DNA of 64,000 nt from Hyalella azteca (GCF_000764305.2 NW_025940754.1:1-64000); one strand, 5' to 3'. Shown: positions 47,960 to 58,974, numbered from the stretch's first letter. The notes: generated by a model from the letters alone, not told the origin. Made by a program: numbers and translations.

Positions 47960-48080
47960 AATTTTCTCCCGCTACCATCCTTCCTTATTAGGCCTTGGCC
48001 ATTATTCAAATCCGATCCTGCAATACAATTAGGGAAATAATGAACTATAATGAATTCGGTTAAGTTAGTCCCGAGAAACG
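47960..48080 (-). repeat. Dispersed module, copy 3 of 3 (inverted)
   Basis: TTATTAGGCCTTGGCCATTATT and CCGATCCTGCAAT are the reverse complement of the motifs at 10392-10440, and CCATCCTTCCTT replaces the matching end. It is the arm B counterpart of 10320-10490. Confidence 0.87.
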
Positions 48081-48199
48081 AGGTTACGGGCTGTCAAAAA
48101 CATTATCACACATTGCCCTATAATAATCAAACTAACGCTCACATAAATACTCTCTTTTAACTTAGACCGTCAGGAAGAGAGCGCCTGCTAAGTTGGAAG

Positions 48200-48710
48200 A
48201 ATAATTGTGTTGGCAACACGAGTGCGTCACTCATCAGGGCCCGTGCAACACGGGATATATCAGTGTTGCTCTTGTCTCAGTGTTGGTAACGCGTCGCTCT
48301 CGTCTCAGTGCTGACTGAAGTTCTGTTGGAGGTCAAGGCATTGACAACACGTAGTTTGGGTCTCAGTGCTGACTGAGGTTCTGCAGGAGGTCAAGGCTGT
48401 TGACAACACGTAGTTTGGGTCTCAGTGCTGACTGAAGTTCTGCAGGAGGTCAAGGCTGTTGGCAACATGTAGTTTGGGTCTCAGTGCTGACTGAGGTTCT
48501 GCAGGATGTCAAGGCCGTTGTACACACGGTTGAATTAACACATATACATGTATTAATTCAACCATGGTTGTACGGCCATGAGGCGGACGACAGCACCGCG
48601 GCGCTGTACGGCTGCGCGGTATCCAGTCTACGCGCTCGACGGGCGCCTGAGCTCAGGATTGCAGTGCAAGCTATTGCTTCATAACTACGTTACTGTTCAA
48701 TCTTGATGAT
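48200..48710 (-). repeat. Inverted counterpart of the 59-bp satellite block
   Basis: Four or so units of the 59-bp satellite (for example TTCTGCAGGAGGTCAAGGC), followed by a single ATGTATTAATTCAACCATGG and the unique flank GAGGCGGACGACAGCACC, mirroring 8700-9390. Units here have diverged from arm A at shared positions (GCTGACTGA), suggesting separate homogenisation. Confidence 0.9.
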
Positions 48711-49845
48711 CCTTATCAAAAGTTAATTTAATAGAGAGATCAATTAATAGTTCAAGGTCGTCTTACATTTATTTAATCAGCTTTATAATTGTGAATGATG
48801 AATTTATTGAACAATATCTATTATCGAAATTTGATCTAGATTTATTATCGGTCGTTTGTTGGATTTAGGAAAATATTTTACTCAATGAAATGAATGATAA
48901 TATGAAATACTTGCTTCAATAATGCGTCGACATTTAAAACCTGACATCCGACATGTTTTGAAATTAATAAAGCACAATGAAAGTTAACTACTTACCATAT
49001 ATATGTTTTATTCAGATTATAATAATTTGCAACCATTTATAATAATTTGCAACCATTTATAATAATTTGCAACCATTCGAAAAATACAATTCAAATATTT
49101 GATCCACCTAAGACGATTTAGGTTACTATCAAATTTCAGGAATTTTTTCGACAATTTTTCTCGACAATAATAAAAAAGTAAAGCTTTAAAACACCATTCA
49201 ATAATTGACAAATTAAATTTTTGAAAAATGGTGTATTGACTAGAAATTTTCAAGGAAATGAATTAAACCATTTCTTAAAATACCAAATCATAATTCAATT
49301 AGGAATTTTGACACATTCAGATTTTTTTTAAATAAAATCGAACATAAAATCAGAAAATATCATTTCTTCCTTATATATATAATATAAGGAAGAACTGAAC
49401 GGCCATTGCAAGGGGTTATTAGAAAATAACGCAACCTGACGCAGCGTTGAGTGTATAAGCGTTGCCTCGCCGATCAGCGCTCACGCAAATTCAATTCATT
49501 TCTATGTGTGAGATTTGTCGGAATTTGGGTGTGTGAAATCAATCAAGGCGAGAGCGATGTAACTCTACAGAGTAGCTCTTTCTTATATAGAAAATCATAG
49601 GTGGCTCTTGGCGGGCCGTTGGTGGTCGGTCTGCCATTAGTCCATGGTTAGCGAAATGTTTTTTGAATCACTTTCGGGATTTGGACACTTTAATTGATTG
49701 ACCAGGTTGTCTATATCAACCGGATAGAGGGGGATTCTTATAATAATGTACCATGATAAGTCGAAAGCAGTGCTACTTATCCAGGTTAGTTGTAGACTGA
49801 CATATACTATACGATATCAAGCGCTGTTGAACCAGACAACGAAAC
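48711..49845. other. Arm B, AT-rich
   Basis: Contains a 20-bp repeat (AATAATTTGCAACCATTTAT, three copies, 49021-49077) and a small palindrome CTTCCTTATAT/ATATAAGGAAG at about 49368-49394. No gene recognised. Confidence 0.5.
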
Positions 49846-49849
49846 TCGA

Positions 49850-50050
49850 TTGCTAGTGGAGCATATAATACCAGACGAAACTCCACTGTTAGTAGAGCGA
49901 AGCTACTAGACGACGCTACACTGGTAGTCGAGCATAACTACTAAGCGCTACACTTGTGGGCGATACTCTTATGGTAGTGGAGAGAACTACCAGTCTGAGG
50001 GAAACTCCACAAGGGTAGCTACTACCCTGGTGGAAATTCCAGCGCTAGAG
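49850..50050 (+). repeat. Degenerate repeat of CTAxTAGxxGAAACTCCAC phrases
   Basis: Phrases such as CCAGACGAAACTCCAC, CTACTAGACGACGC, ACTACCAGTCTGAGG and GAAACTCCACAAG recur at about 30 bp. The related inverted phrase GAGTTTCGTCTGGTAG is at about 6950 in arm A, where the array is much shorter. Confidence 0.65.
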
Positions 50051-50714
50051 AAACCAGGGAAACTCCAATAAATCGTGAAAATCCAGCAAGCAAAAAAATT
50101 ACCGCATGAGAACTGCCACTAACAATGACAGGTGTACGAAAACTTGTCGCTTTTAAGGTTTAAATCATTCAAAAAAATAGGCTCGTCGCCAAAGCTTGCC
50201 ACAGGAAGGTTAAAATCCTTAAGAAATAATAAATTCATCAAAAACATCTGCCGCAAAAGTTTAAAATAAATCAAAAGGAATAGGTTCACGTCCACAGTCG
50301 ACCTGGTGTTCATAAATAATTCACTCGCTTTAGGGAATAAATAATTTACACGCTTCAGGGCCTGCTGCCAGCATCATTAAAATTAAATCATTCAAGGGCG
50401 AACTTCCATTCCGATTACAAATGCTTTACTTGCTAGTTTTTTCAAATTTCAATTTGTCGTCTTTTCTCAGATTTGGCACGGATTGGTACGTGAAGCTTGT
50501 AATTAGTTCTGATTTTCAGAATGTCAAGAAAGTTGTTGTGGAAGCAGAAATATATTTCTTTGGCTTCATTTTTAGTTTTGCTTTTCGCTAGACACGTGAT
50601 GATAAAAGCCTTAAATAAAACATTATTACTATTAATGTTCTTTTACCCTGTCAATTTTATCGTTGGAAAGTTTAATTCAATTACTGGGAGGATTTGACCC
50701 TCAGATGTGACAGT

Positions 50715-52006
50715 TACGTTAAAATCAATAGGGTAACACGGGGCAGCGAGCCCCCTGTGGGTCATGGGCCCATAGCGGGTTTCTAGCTAAGTATTGCAGA
50801 TATCGGTACATGTTCTCTACTGCCGGTCGACAGTTTCACTGGGATAAAGTGTACCGATTTACGTTTTGCTAACTGTTTGCGTTATTAAGTTATTTGTGAA
50901 TAACTGTTTTAGCCCAGATAATTTTTTTTGCTGCAAAACAAAACTGCTTTCGATTACTGTAGATGAAGCTTTTGAAATTACTGTGAATTATATTTTGAAA
51001 GTAATTTTTATAGGGATAATTTTTAGATCCAGTTTAGACTATTAGCTTCAAAATAAAATGTTGACACGATATAAATTGAAATAATACCTAGTGGGGCAAC
51101 GGGCCCACGCGTGTCACGGGGCAAAGCGCCCATGGTGAAGTCTTGTGTCTCAAGATTTGTCTCAATGACTTTTTCAAAACTATGACTAGCTTTTTGAATT
51201 ACAAATTCATATTGCATGATTTTTATTTGCCGCCTCCAGGCAGCATATTTAATTTCTAGTTATGCGTATTTATGACCGCTTATCGAGTTATTGACTCATG
51301 CCTTGCCAAAAGTTGATTTCGGTCAATATCAATGAGCCAAAAGTTGATGAGTTTTTATGGTGTTGGCTGAAATCACGATTAGGTACGAATTCTCTGCACA
51401 TAATATCTGGATTATGGACGAAACTGGAACGAAGTTTTTTCTGATCATATAAATATATTTTTTCTAGTCAAGGAAACATTATTTCATGTCAAGGACGAAT
51501 TTTTTATCGCAAGGATATATTTTTTTCAAGTCAAGGATATATATTTTTATGTCAATGAAATATTTTTCTTCACGTCAGTGATAGAGTTTTCAAGCCAAGA
51601 GTATATTTTTTTCAAGTTAAGGATATGATTTTTTGAATTGTTAATAAATGAATGAAGGTCATATTTTTTATTACATTTTTCTTATTTTTAACTGTAAAGT
51701 GTTGTTTTATCATTTTTAAACGAAAATATGCAATTGTGGTAAAGGGACCAAGGGTGGGCGCCTTGCCCCAAGCCCATGGGCCCATTGCCCCAGGGGTGGG
51801 GCAATGGGCCCATTTTGACACTTTTTACAAAATAGTTTTTCATTAAAAATTGAATAACTTCATAGGCGTCTAATTCGCATCATACATTCCTCATTAGTTG
51901 TACCTTTAAACAAAACAGAGAACCACCTTGTATCAATTAAAACTTCATCAAAATTTTAGTTTAAAAAAAGTGGGGGGCGCGCTGCCCCCATGTTGCCCTA
52001 CTAGTC
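50715..52006. repeat. Four GC-rich islets with GGGGCA and GGGCCC motifs in AT-rich DNA
   Basis: Islets at about 50730-50778, 51089-51135, 51745-51815 and 51968-52006. The third contains a perfect hairpin: 15-bp arms TGGGCCCATTGCCCC at 51777-51791 and its complement at 51798-51812. Between the second and third, 51440-51640 is an eroded array of TTTTTCAAGTCAAGGATAT phrases. No coding function is evident. Confidence 0.65.
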
Positions 52007-52009
52007 GAT

Positions 52010-53075
52010 ATATATATAATTTCAAGTTTAAAATATTTGACCAAATAATTCATTTTGGAAAAATCATTACATAATTATAAAAACAAATCAAGGGTAATTT
52101 TCATAAACATTGTCTACGTCATTTTCAATCAGAACGAAAGGCATGGTTCACTCGGTCGCTTGATTGCCAGTCGGGAGGCAAAGTTGAGAGCTGTCCACGC
52201 AAAAATTTCAGCTAGAAAGCTAAAAAAAACTGTAATGAAACTAGACAAATTTCTTCTGCTGAAATTTTCGCAAACGCTGCTTATAAGCTGACACACTTAA
52301 AACATTATAATTATAGTTACATAATTGGAGTTACCCTTATCGGATATTCGCTTATAATTTTTAATGAGTGCCCATTTGAAATGAGCGGAAATTTCGTCCT
52401 GTGTTTCCAAACGGCCATCAAATCATCACCCACGCTTTAAATGCAAACTGGACGGGAACGCTTAGGATTTAACCGTCTTTTTACTGAACACTTACATATA
52501 TGAAGCCATTCTCTCTAATGTGAGTGTTATTGTCATGGTTAACATGACTCGAATGACCAATAATTCACAGTTGTCGCGCTCGCGTCTTAGTTTTACTGAT
52601 CTCTAGAATATTTTTGCTTATTAAGCATATTAACAAGTAACGCGCAGACTCTGAGACAAGAAATTAAATGCAATTGTTGCTTCAGAACGCTCTAATTTCA
52701 ATTAAAATAAGCTAATTCAGAAAATCAATGAAGGCACGATTTATGTTTTTTCCTCCTGTCTTTCGTTCATCGTGATTACCAAGCCGCACTAATACCTGAT
52801 GACCATACCGCACGAATACCGATTGTCATATCACTATAAAAATTAGATGATAATTTTACCCACGAGAAAATTACCCCAGCGCCTTGAAGTACTATATATA
52901 AGTGTTCTTAGAATTGCATCGCAATAAATTCGAATAAATGGATCCAAAGATGCAATTTTTGACGGTATTTCACGCTCCCGAATAATTATTTCTTCATTTT
53001 ATAGATTTTCTAACAAGTTACTTGGCTTATAAATCTCCACGTAAGAAAATCTTCCACACTTCATTCTCCTGAAAT
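52010..53075. other. Arm B outer part, unassigned
   Basis: AT-rich, without recognised gene. Weak inverted similarity to the region after 5990 in arm A near 53000-53075. Confidence 0.4.
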
Positions 53076-53570
53076 TCACCGTGGGACATCGACTAATACA
53101 AAGCTGTCTTCGCTGAGCTCGAGAATTTCCTGCTAAGCCTCACTTTAAATGCGATGCTCGGATGGAAATTATGGCCGTAGCCGCGCCGCCTTATCGCTTG
53201 CTATTCTCCGGCCACCTATAGGCTGCCTGAGATAAATACAGCATTTCTACACAATGTAAAGCTGCTCGCCTCCAAATGGTGGCTAAGAATAATGAATTGG
53301 CGTAACCAGCCTATACGATGCATGTGTATGGTTCTATGTTCTGGTCGTTATGCGCGCTGCTGCCCCAATGTGTTTGTGGATGCACGAGCTTCTGCTCAAA
53401 CGCAGTTGTTCAATGTACATACCCGTGTACGTACACATATCTGTGCGCATGTGTACCTACCCGCATACCTATACACGTGTGTATGTGATACCCCGATGCC
53501 CGTATATGCCCCGACGTGCATGTAATTATTTTCGTTTGAGGAACGAAAACAATCTAATTAGAGCTCGGAG

Positions 53571-53834
53571 TTTTAGGCTGTTTGCTTTGAACATTTTAAA
53601 GCTCTATTTGATCTTTAGATTGTTTCTTCCTCGAATTTAATCGTAGCGATAAAGAAAAAGGAAGAAAGCGGCCTTTGGCAGCTTTGCTACATGCTGCACC
53701 ACTCAAGGTCAACGGTAGCAAAGCTGCCAAAGGCCGCTTTCTTCCTTTTTCTTTATCGCTACGATTAAATTCGAGGAAGAAACAATCTAAAGATCAAATA
53801 GAGCTTTAAAATGTTCAAAGCAAACAGCCTAAAA
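53571..53834. repeat. Perfect inverted repeat, 120-bp arms, 24-nt loop
   Basis: 53571-53690 and 53715-53834 are exact reverse complements over all 120 bases compared. The arms start TTTTAGGCTGTTTGCTTTG and end GGCAGCTTTGCTAC. The loop is 53691-53714. Beyond the perfect arms the match continues loosely (GAGCTCGGAG against a complement of CGGAGTTTGCTC). It has no TIR-like ends or target duplication that I could see. It lies about 165 bp outside the end of arm B. Confidence 0.95.
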
Positions 53835-54033
53835 CGGAGTTTGCTCTAATTTGTTCCGTTCTCTCCTTGTTTGGTATTGTGGACACGGTCGTCCCATACC
53901 AAGCTATTGCGTCGCCTTCTTTTTTCGTCGACCCCAAGCCGTTATTGTTGTTGTAATTGCCAATCCTGGTAGTGGCGACTAGGGAGGGGGGTGTTAGGTC
54001 AGTTTTCCGGGCCGCCCCCCCCCCCAAAAAAAA

Positions 54034-54176
54034 ATATAACTCAGTACTTACTGCAGTGAGTGACAGAGAGCGCATTTTCTCGTCGACGAAAACTTGAGGT
54101 CACGGACGGACAGACAGACGGACATAGCGAGCACAATAGTGCATTTATCCATAAATGAGAAAATGCGCTAAAAAGG
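54034..54176 (-). mobile_element. SINE-like dispersed element, copy 2
   Basis: ATAACTCAGTACTTACTGCA, CGTCGACGAAAACTTGA, a short GACGGACAGACAGACGG run and GCGAGCACAATAGTGCATTT as in copy 1. It is preceded by a C9A9 tract at about 54020. Confidence 0.82.
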
Positions 54177-54179
54177 GCG

Positions 54180-55040
54180 ACCCCAAGCCGACGCCAGGCC
54201 GGTCGCCCTCGCCGCCATAACCCCGAGTGGCCCAGCCCTCAGGTTGCCCAGCAGCTGCACAGTGGCAAGACACTTCCAATTAATCTGCCCTGTTTGTAAT
54301 CGTTATCAGCAATAGGCGTGTCTAACTTATGAGTAGGCAACGTGAATAAGAACGAGGATCGGATCCAGCTCTTTTTCCTTCACGCACTATGACAAATGAA
54401 AGACTTCGTTGTGATGCACATTTCCCCTTTGTATGGTTGTCGCTATTTGCACAATATGATCCATACATTTTTCAGAGTGTGTGAAATTCCATTTCACACC
54501 TCCCAACTCAACAATGCTCACTTGTAATCTGACGGTTAGGAGGTTACACGCAAAAAACTTACCTAAAAACCACAACAATACCAGTTTTCTGGGCCTATAC
54601 TTTAAAAAAAAGTTAAGAGATCGTAAGTTCATCAGCCAATCATTGACGGCCTTTCAAGCAAAATTCACCAATCATAGACAAGACAATAGAGCGTAAGTAT
54701 TTACGTTCACTTAGCGAGCTTTGAAGGTATGGCCCCTGACGAGCAATCCATGATCATCTCTGACAAAGGGTTCCGGAAAGTCTAAATGCACTGCTGTTGC
54801 TAAATGAGTGCACGGATTTCTGAAATTATTGACATCGTCCTAAAATTTCGGACGCTGGGCAAATCCATGGTATTGTAACCTTGTGACTCAAACCAGATTC
54901 CTCTAAATTCGGTAATTTTTCGTTTTAAAAATTGTGAAATAGTGTGCGAGTAAGTAGAAAAGCGGGCTACTCATTATCACGGTTTGCGTAAACAGCTTAA
55001 GGGGGGGTATACCCTAAAATTTTCGGATTTGGCTTTTCCG
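54180..55040. other. Unassigned
   Basis: A GC-rich patch (54180-54260) follows the SINE-like copy. No gene recognised. Confidence 0.4.
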
Positions 55041-55043
55041 GTT

Positions 55044-55433
55044 TTTAGTCTCATCTTAAAGCTGACATTCTGAACTATCCAACTGTACCATTGCCATCTC
55101 TGTACGTTGATTTGTGCTTTCACGACAGATCATGAAAGGGGGGCAGGTGGGGGAGTTCTTTAACAAATTAGATAGGAGTTAATTAGCTGCTGAGCACTTT
55201 GAATATAGTGTCTACTTGAGTTGCGCTTCAGTTACCCGTTTAGTCTCATCTTAAAGCTGACATTCTGCCTAATCCAACGGTGCCATTACCATCTCTGTAC
55301 GTTGATTTATGCGTTCACGACAGATCATGACAGGGGGGCGGCGGGGGAGTTCTTTAACATATTAGATAGGAGCTAATTCGCTGCCCAGCACTATAATACA
55401 GTGTTTGCTTGAGGTGAAGCTCAGTAACCCGCC
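55044..55433 (+). repeat. 195-bp tandem duplication
   Basis: TTTAGTCTCATCTTAAAGC starts at 55044 and again at 55239; CTCTGTACGTTGATTT, CACGACAGATCATGA, GGGGGAGTTCTTTAACA and TTAGATAGGAG follow in both. The copies differ at scattered sites. Confidence 0.92.
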
Positions 55434-55600
55434 TGGCGTTGTATGAGGAGGTGCGCATGTAGTCGCTCCCACCATCCTTGAGTGGAATCAAGCTCCAGAA
55501 ACGTTTCGTTTCGTATCCTTGCTACATTGAGTGCCTATTGCGATGCGGCCGGGACTTTGTCGCGCTCTTCTGAACATTCACAGTTATTGTCACGGAAAAC

Positions 55601-55897
55601 CTATCTCCTCCTAGAGTTTTAAAGCTACAGCGATGATAGATATACCATTCGATTCGTAAAGACCATACATACCTATCGAGTAACTAAGTTTTTTTTAGAT
55701 TTGTGCATAGTTTGGATTCAAAATGGGGGGGGGGGGGGGGAAAATTTGAAGAAAATGAGAAGAAAACGGAAAAATGTGTGTAAAAAAAACTATGGCAAAA
55801 ATAAAAAATCGGGCTTCGTTACCCGATTGGTATGGTCCTTACGCATTGAATGATATGCGTCTCAATGTTGTAGCTCAAAAACCCTAGGAGGAGATAG
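55601..55897. repeat. Imperfect hairpin with a G16 tract in the loop
   Basis: Left arm 55601-55690 (CTATCTCCTCCTAG, GACCATAC, CTATCGAGTAAC) pairs imperfectly with right arm 55812-55897 (GTTACCCGATTGG, TATGGTCC, CCTAGGAGGAGATAG). The 120-base loop includes 16 consecutive G (55725-55740). Confidence 0.8.
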
Positions 55898-55899
55898 AT

Positions 55900-56670
55900 T
55901 TCTACAGTACCCCCTTTTTTGTCCGTTTTCTATGAATTTCGCGTTTTCTATTAATTTTTCCGAAAAAACCATATGAACAAAATATTCTTGTATTTTGGTT
56001 TTACATATATGTGTGAAGTTTCAGAAAGATCCGTTAGTAAATGTGGAAGTTTTTCTGGAGGGTAACCCCCCCCCCCTTAAATCACAAGTTACCGACCATT
56101 TAACCACAATCTTAATTCAAATCTTGGCCATCAAAAATGTGACTAGTCATTTTTATCCGTTCTCATCCTGTCTCGTGTCCATTTATTTTTCGCTCGCTAT
56201 CAAACTTATGTATGACGAGCCCTCGAAGTTCGTTTCAACCTGACGCCACAATAGCATCTTCCTAAAATTATTATATACGAAGGAGATATTTAAGATTTCA
56301 CTGAATGGCGACGATGATGAAAGACATGTATCAGCAGACGGTATTAATAAACTGGCTTTGAAATACCTTTTGATTGAATTAAGTTAGTAGGTTTCTGGTA
56401 TGTTGTTACAGTTATAATACAGTTTATATTATCGGTTACAAATATCAAATACAGTTTATAATATCGGTTTTTAGAAATTAGAGCTAATATACCATATGAA
56501 TAACGCTTAACAAAAGATTTCCAATTCACTATACTTAATGTATTTCCGCTTCGGTTCAGAAAAGTCATTTCATCTAGTCAAATATGATGAGCCTATTGAA
56601 AATATTCAAAAATATAGAATGATTTATGATGGAGGTAAATTAAAGTTAATATCGCGTAGTTCAAAACAAG
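55900..56670. other. Unassigned
   Basis: No recognised feature; a C10 tract at about 56067. Confidence 0.35.
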
Positions 56671-56863
56671 CTATTGTCATTTGAGGCAGTCTGTGAGGAG
56701 AAAAAAAGCTTGAAAAAATCTCTTATAAAAATGGAAGAGGCAATAACAGCTATCAAAAGAGAGGGGATGTTCAATTCTGGAAATAGTAATCAGCTGCAGA
56801 TTGATGTTGATAATATCCGCGATGATATTCACCATCTCTCCACCGAATTATCAGCTTATGGCC

Positions 56864-58170
56864 CGTATGCTAAATAGGGCACTAGGACTACGAAGTAGCA
56901 CTATGCACTACGAAGTGTCATGTTGGTATGCTAAATACGTCTGTAATGATTTAACTTATTAACTTAGATTATGTGAACCTGATGTTTTGGCAACATCTCC
57001 CGAACCATAGAAAAGGCTTCCTTCCAGGTTTTGTTTATTCGTTGTAACTTGGGCAGTCGGCCGCTTGTACCTATGGTAAGCGCTTAGATTTTCTATTGAA
57101 TAATAGAATGTGTACTTGAGATTAATTATTGTAAGAGTTGCGTTATAATTGTTTGATATCTTGTTACTAGTACTGTGTATTTAAGCATGTGATTATTTAA
57201 TTGTAGGTATAAGAAGTCTGGGGTACTTCCCTCCTCTGTCGCTTCGTTCCTGCTTCTCGACTCCTTCAATAAAACTACGTCTGAACCAGATTCTGTTAAC
57301 CTACAAGTACAAGAAATTGGTTGGCACTTAGTTTTTGGTGGAACCTATAATGAAAGGAACCCGCTGAAGTTATTACAACGTCACAGACACTAAGCACTTC
57401 GAAGTAGCTCTACAATGTTTAGTGTCGCTTAGTGTCGCACTACTGATTCGTATGCAGAAAGACTTTGAAGTGCTACTTCGCTGTTAGAGTACTTTATAGT
57501 GCCGCACTACGGTATGAGTCTATTGAAGAATGGTAGTTAAGTGCTCAAATAATTAATTAATCCCCAAGTAATTCTCATTCTTTGCAGAAGATTGATGTAA
57601 ATTGTCTAATTGTGATGGTATATAATGGTACTAGTGAAAATTGTGATGGTGAGCTGAAATTCGCAATGCGTCTGCGCACCTTTCCCATCATATATTCAAA
57701 GTCCACGCTTCCCAAAGACATCGAACAAAAGAGAGAAGCATGGAAAGTTCTTGCAGAAAAATTCAAAATGACTCAAAAAAAAAAGAAAATTCAAAACATG
57801 GTATCAAAAACAAGAAAAGTATTTTCTACTTCTACGCTGTTCATCTGTTTCGCCAAGGAAAATGTCAGCCATAAGAATAACATGTTGTTCACTGAAGCGT
57901 TACACTTTTTTATATTCATGGCATGTAGTTCCTGAGGTTTTTACGCGATGATGCCTTTGCTGTATACTTCATAGTGCTAGTGCCCTATTTAGCATACCAA
58001 CCGTAGTGTTCCATGCCGCACTATGGCTTGTAGTGCGTAGTGCTACTTCATAGTGCTAGTGTCCTATTTAGCATGCCAACCGTAGTGTTCCATGTCGCAC
58101 TATATAGTAGGCACTACGGCTTGTAGTGCGTAGTGCTACTTCGTAGTGCCAGTGCCCTATTTAGCATACG
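56864..58170 (+). mobile_element. Unclassified DNA transposon with iterated terminal repeats (about 1.3 kb)
   Basis: Ends are inverted: CGTATGCTAAATAGGGCACT at the left and its complement at the right, continuing with ACTACGAAGTAGCACTA-type sequence. GGCC sits on both sides (56860-56863, 58171-58174); being its own complement it is either a 4-bp target duplication or part of the repeats. The terminal phrase is iterated inward: again at about 56933 on the left, and at 57979, 58058 and 58151 on the right. It splits the packaging-ATPase-like gene. A MADF-type exon inside hints at the PIF/Harbinger superfamily, but no DDE transposase is present and no 3-bp TWA duplication is seen. Confidence 0.75.
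57588..57935 (+). pseudogene. MADF-like DNA-binding domain exon inside the transposon
   Basis: A good splice acceptor (TTCTCATTCTTTGCAG) ends at 57587; the frame is open from there to a stop at 57933-57935. The peptide has ELKFAMRLRTFPIIYSKST, KREAWKVLAEKF and KIQNMVSKTRKVF, matching the pattern of a MADF domain (a Myb-related fold: hydrophobic start, P-x-hY, AW-hhA, then a basic K-W-h-R-like helix), although the usual Trp of the third helix is not present. Such proteins accompany PIF/Harbinger transposases. After about residue 85 the sequence loses pattern. No start codon or partner exon was identified, so it is probably a remnant. Confidence 0.45.
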
Positions 58171-58974
58171 GGCCAATAATTCAAGTGAATATATTAGAAC
58201 AGACAATGATTTTATTTTCAAAATAAAATTGTATGAAATGCTCTACAAGTGGAAAGACGATACTAAAAATAAACAGATCAACTATGTGTTTCCTCCTCCA
58301 AGTTTGAAGTGTTGCATAAATGGGAAATGGAACTGCGCAAAAATGTCATTGCCACTGAAGTTGTTATTGGAGAATTTAATTGATTTCAACGACCTTTGCC
58401 TGTATAGCAAATCAACTCATCAGCCTGAATATAAGTTATTGAAAAATGCTTTCGATAAGGGATATAATAAATCTGAAATCATTTATTTATGTTCCAACGG
58501 CAATGGCAATTTTGATGATTATCATGAAAACTTACCTAAAAAACGCCAACAAAAATGTGCAATCGAATTCTTTCAGAATACTGCTTCTGTACCTGATCGA
58601 AGTGACATAGATCCTAGCAAGAAAAATTTGTTCATGCTTGATGATATTGTACGGAAAAAATCCAAATCATGCTGATAGTTTTTACAGCCGTGGAAGACAT
58701 AACAACTTTAGTTCACTTTATTTATCCCAAAAATTATCACATATTACCAAGACAAACCATTAGAACGAATTCAAATCAATTAATTCTATTCGATTTACCT
58801 TTCAAGGCTTTCATCGATGTGAAGATTATTCACAGTGATTACATTGCATGCGATATGCCCTTTGCAGAGTTTCAAGAACTGTGTAATGAAACGTACAAAG
58901 TACAATACAGTTTTGTGTTGATCAGTAAAGATGAGCACCCAGGTTCTGGAAAATATTTTAAAAATCTAAATTAA

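Larger units (their letters stand above)
34465..53405 (-). repeat. Arm B of the giant imperfect inverted duplication
   Basis: Reverse-complement counterpart of 5690-30070, collinear across at least twelve anchor blocks. It is about 5 kb shorter than arm A, mainly because arm A has extra insertions and a second copy of the composite module. Arm B has its own additions: a Tc1 element (36303-37986), an RT fragment (about 38135-38418), a 51-bp tandem repeat (42336-42488) within about 850 bp of extra sequence, and an 11-bp minisatellite (46116-46891). Confidence 0.9.
56674..58974 (+). pseudogene. Virus-type packaging-ATPase-like P-loop protein remnant, split by a transposon and frameshifted
   Basis: Three pieces lie in order on the plus strand. 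Piece 1 (56674 to about 56860) is a Lys/Glu-rich helical segment; its first codon is TTG, so the true start lies upstream. Piece 2 (about 58175-58675) has the P-loop domain: YSKSTHQPEY, then NLFMLDDI as a Walker B. The Walker A place reads GKWNCAKM (58322-58345), where the second Gly and the Ser/Thr of GxxxxGK[ST] are replaced. Piece 3 (58669-58974, another frame) has YHILPRQTIRTNSNQ and a Phe-rich end, resembling the sensor/arginine part of FtsK/HerA-type packaging ATPases of large DNA viruses and Polinton-like elements. Breaks: a transposon between pieces 1 and 2, a frameshift at about 58650-58700, and a degraded Walker A. Family assignment is from motif recognition and could be wrong; a host P-loop NTPase is the alternative. 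Confidence 0.55.

Noticed and set aside
56972..57300. Possible solo LTR (TGTG start, AATAAA, CTACA end)
   Set aside because: No matching target duplication, no second LTR and no convincing primer-binding site; the sequence also lies within the inverted ends of the MADF-bearing transposon.
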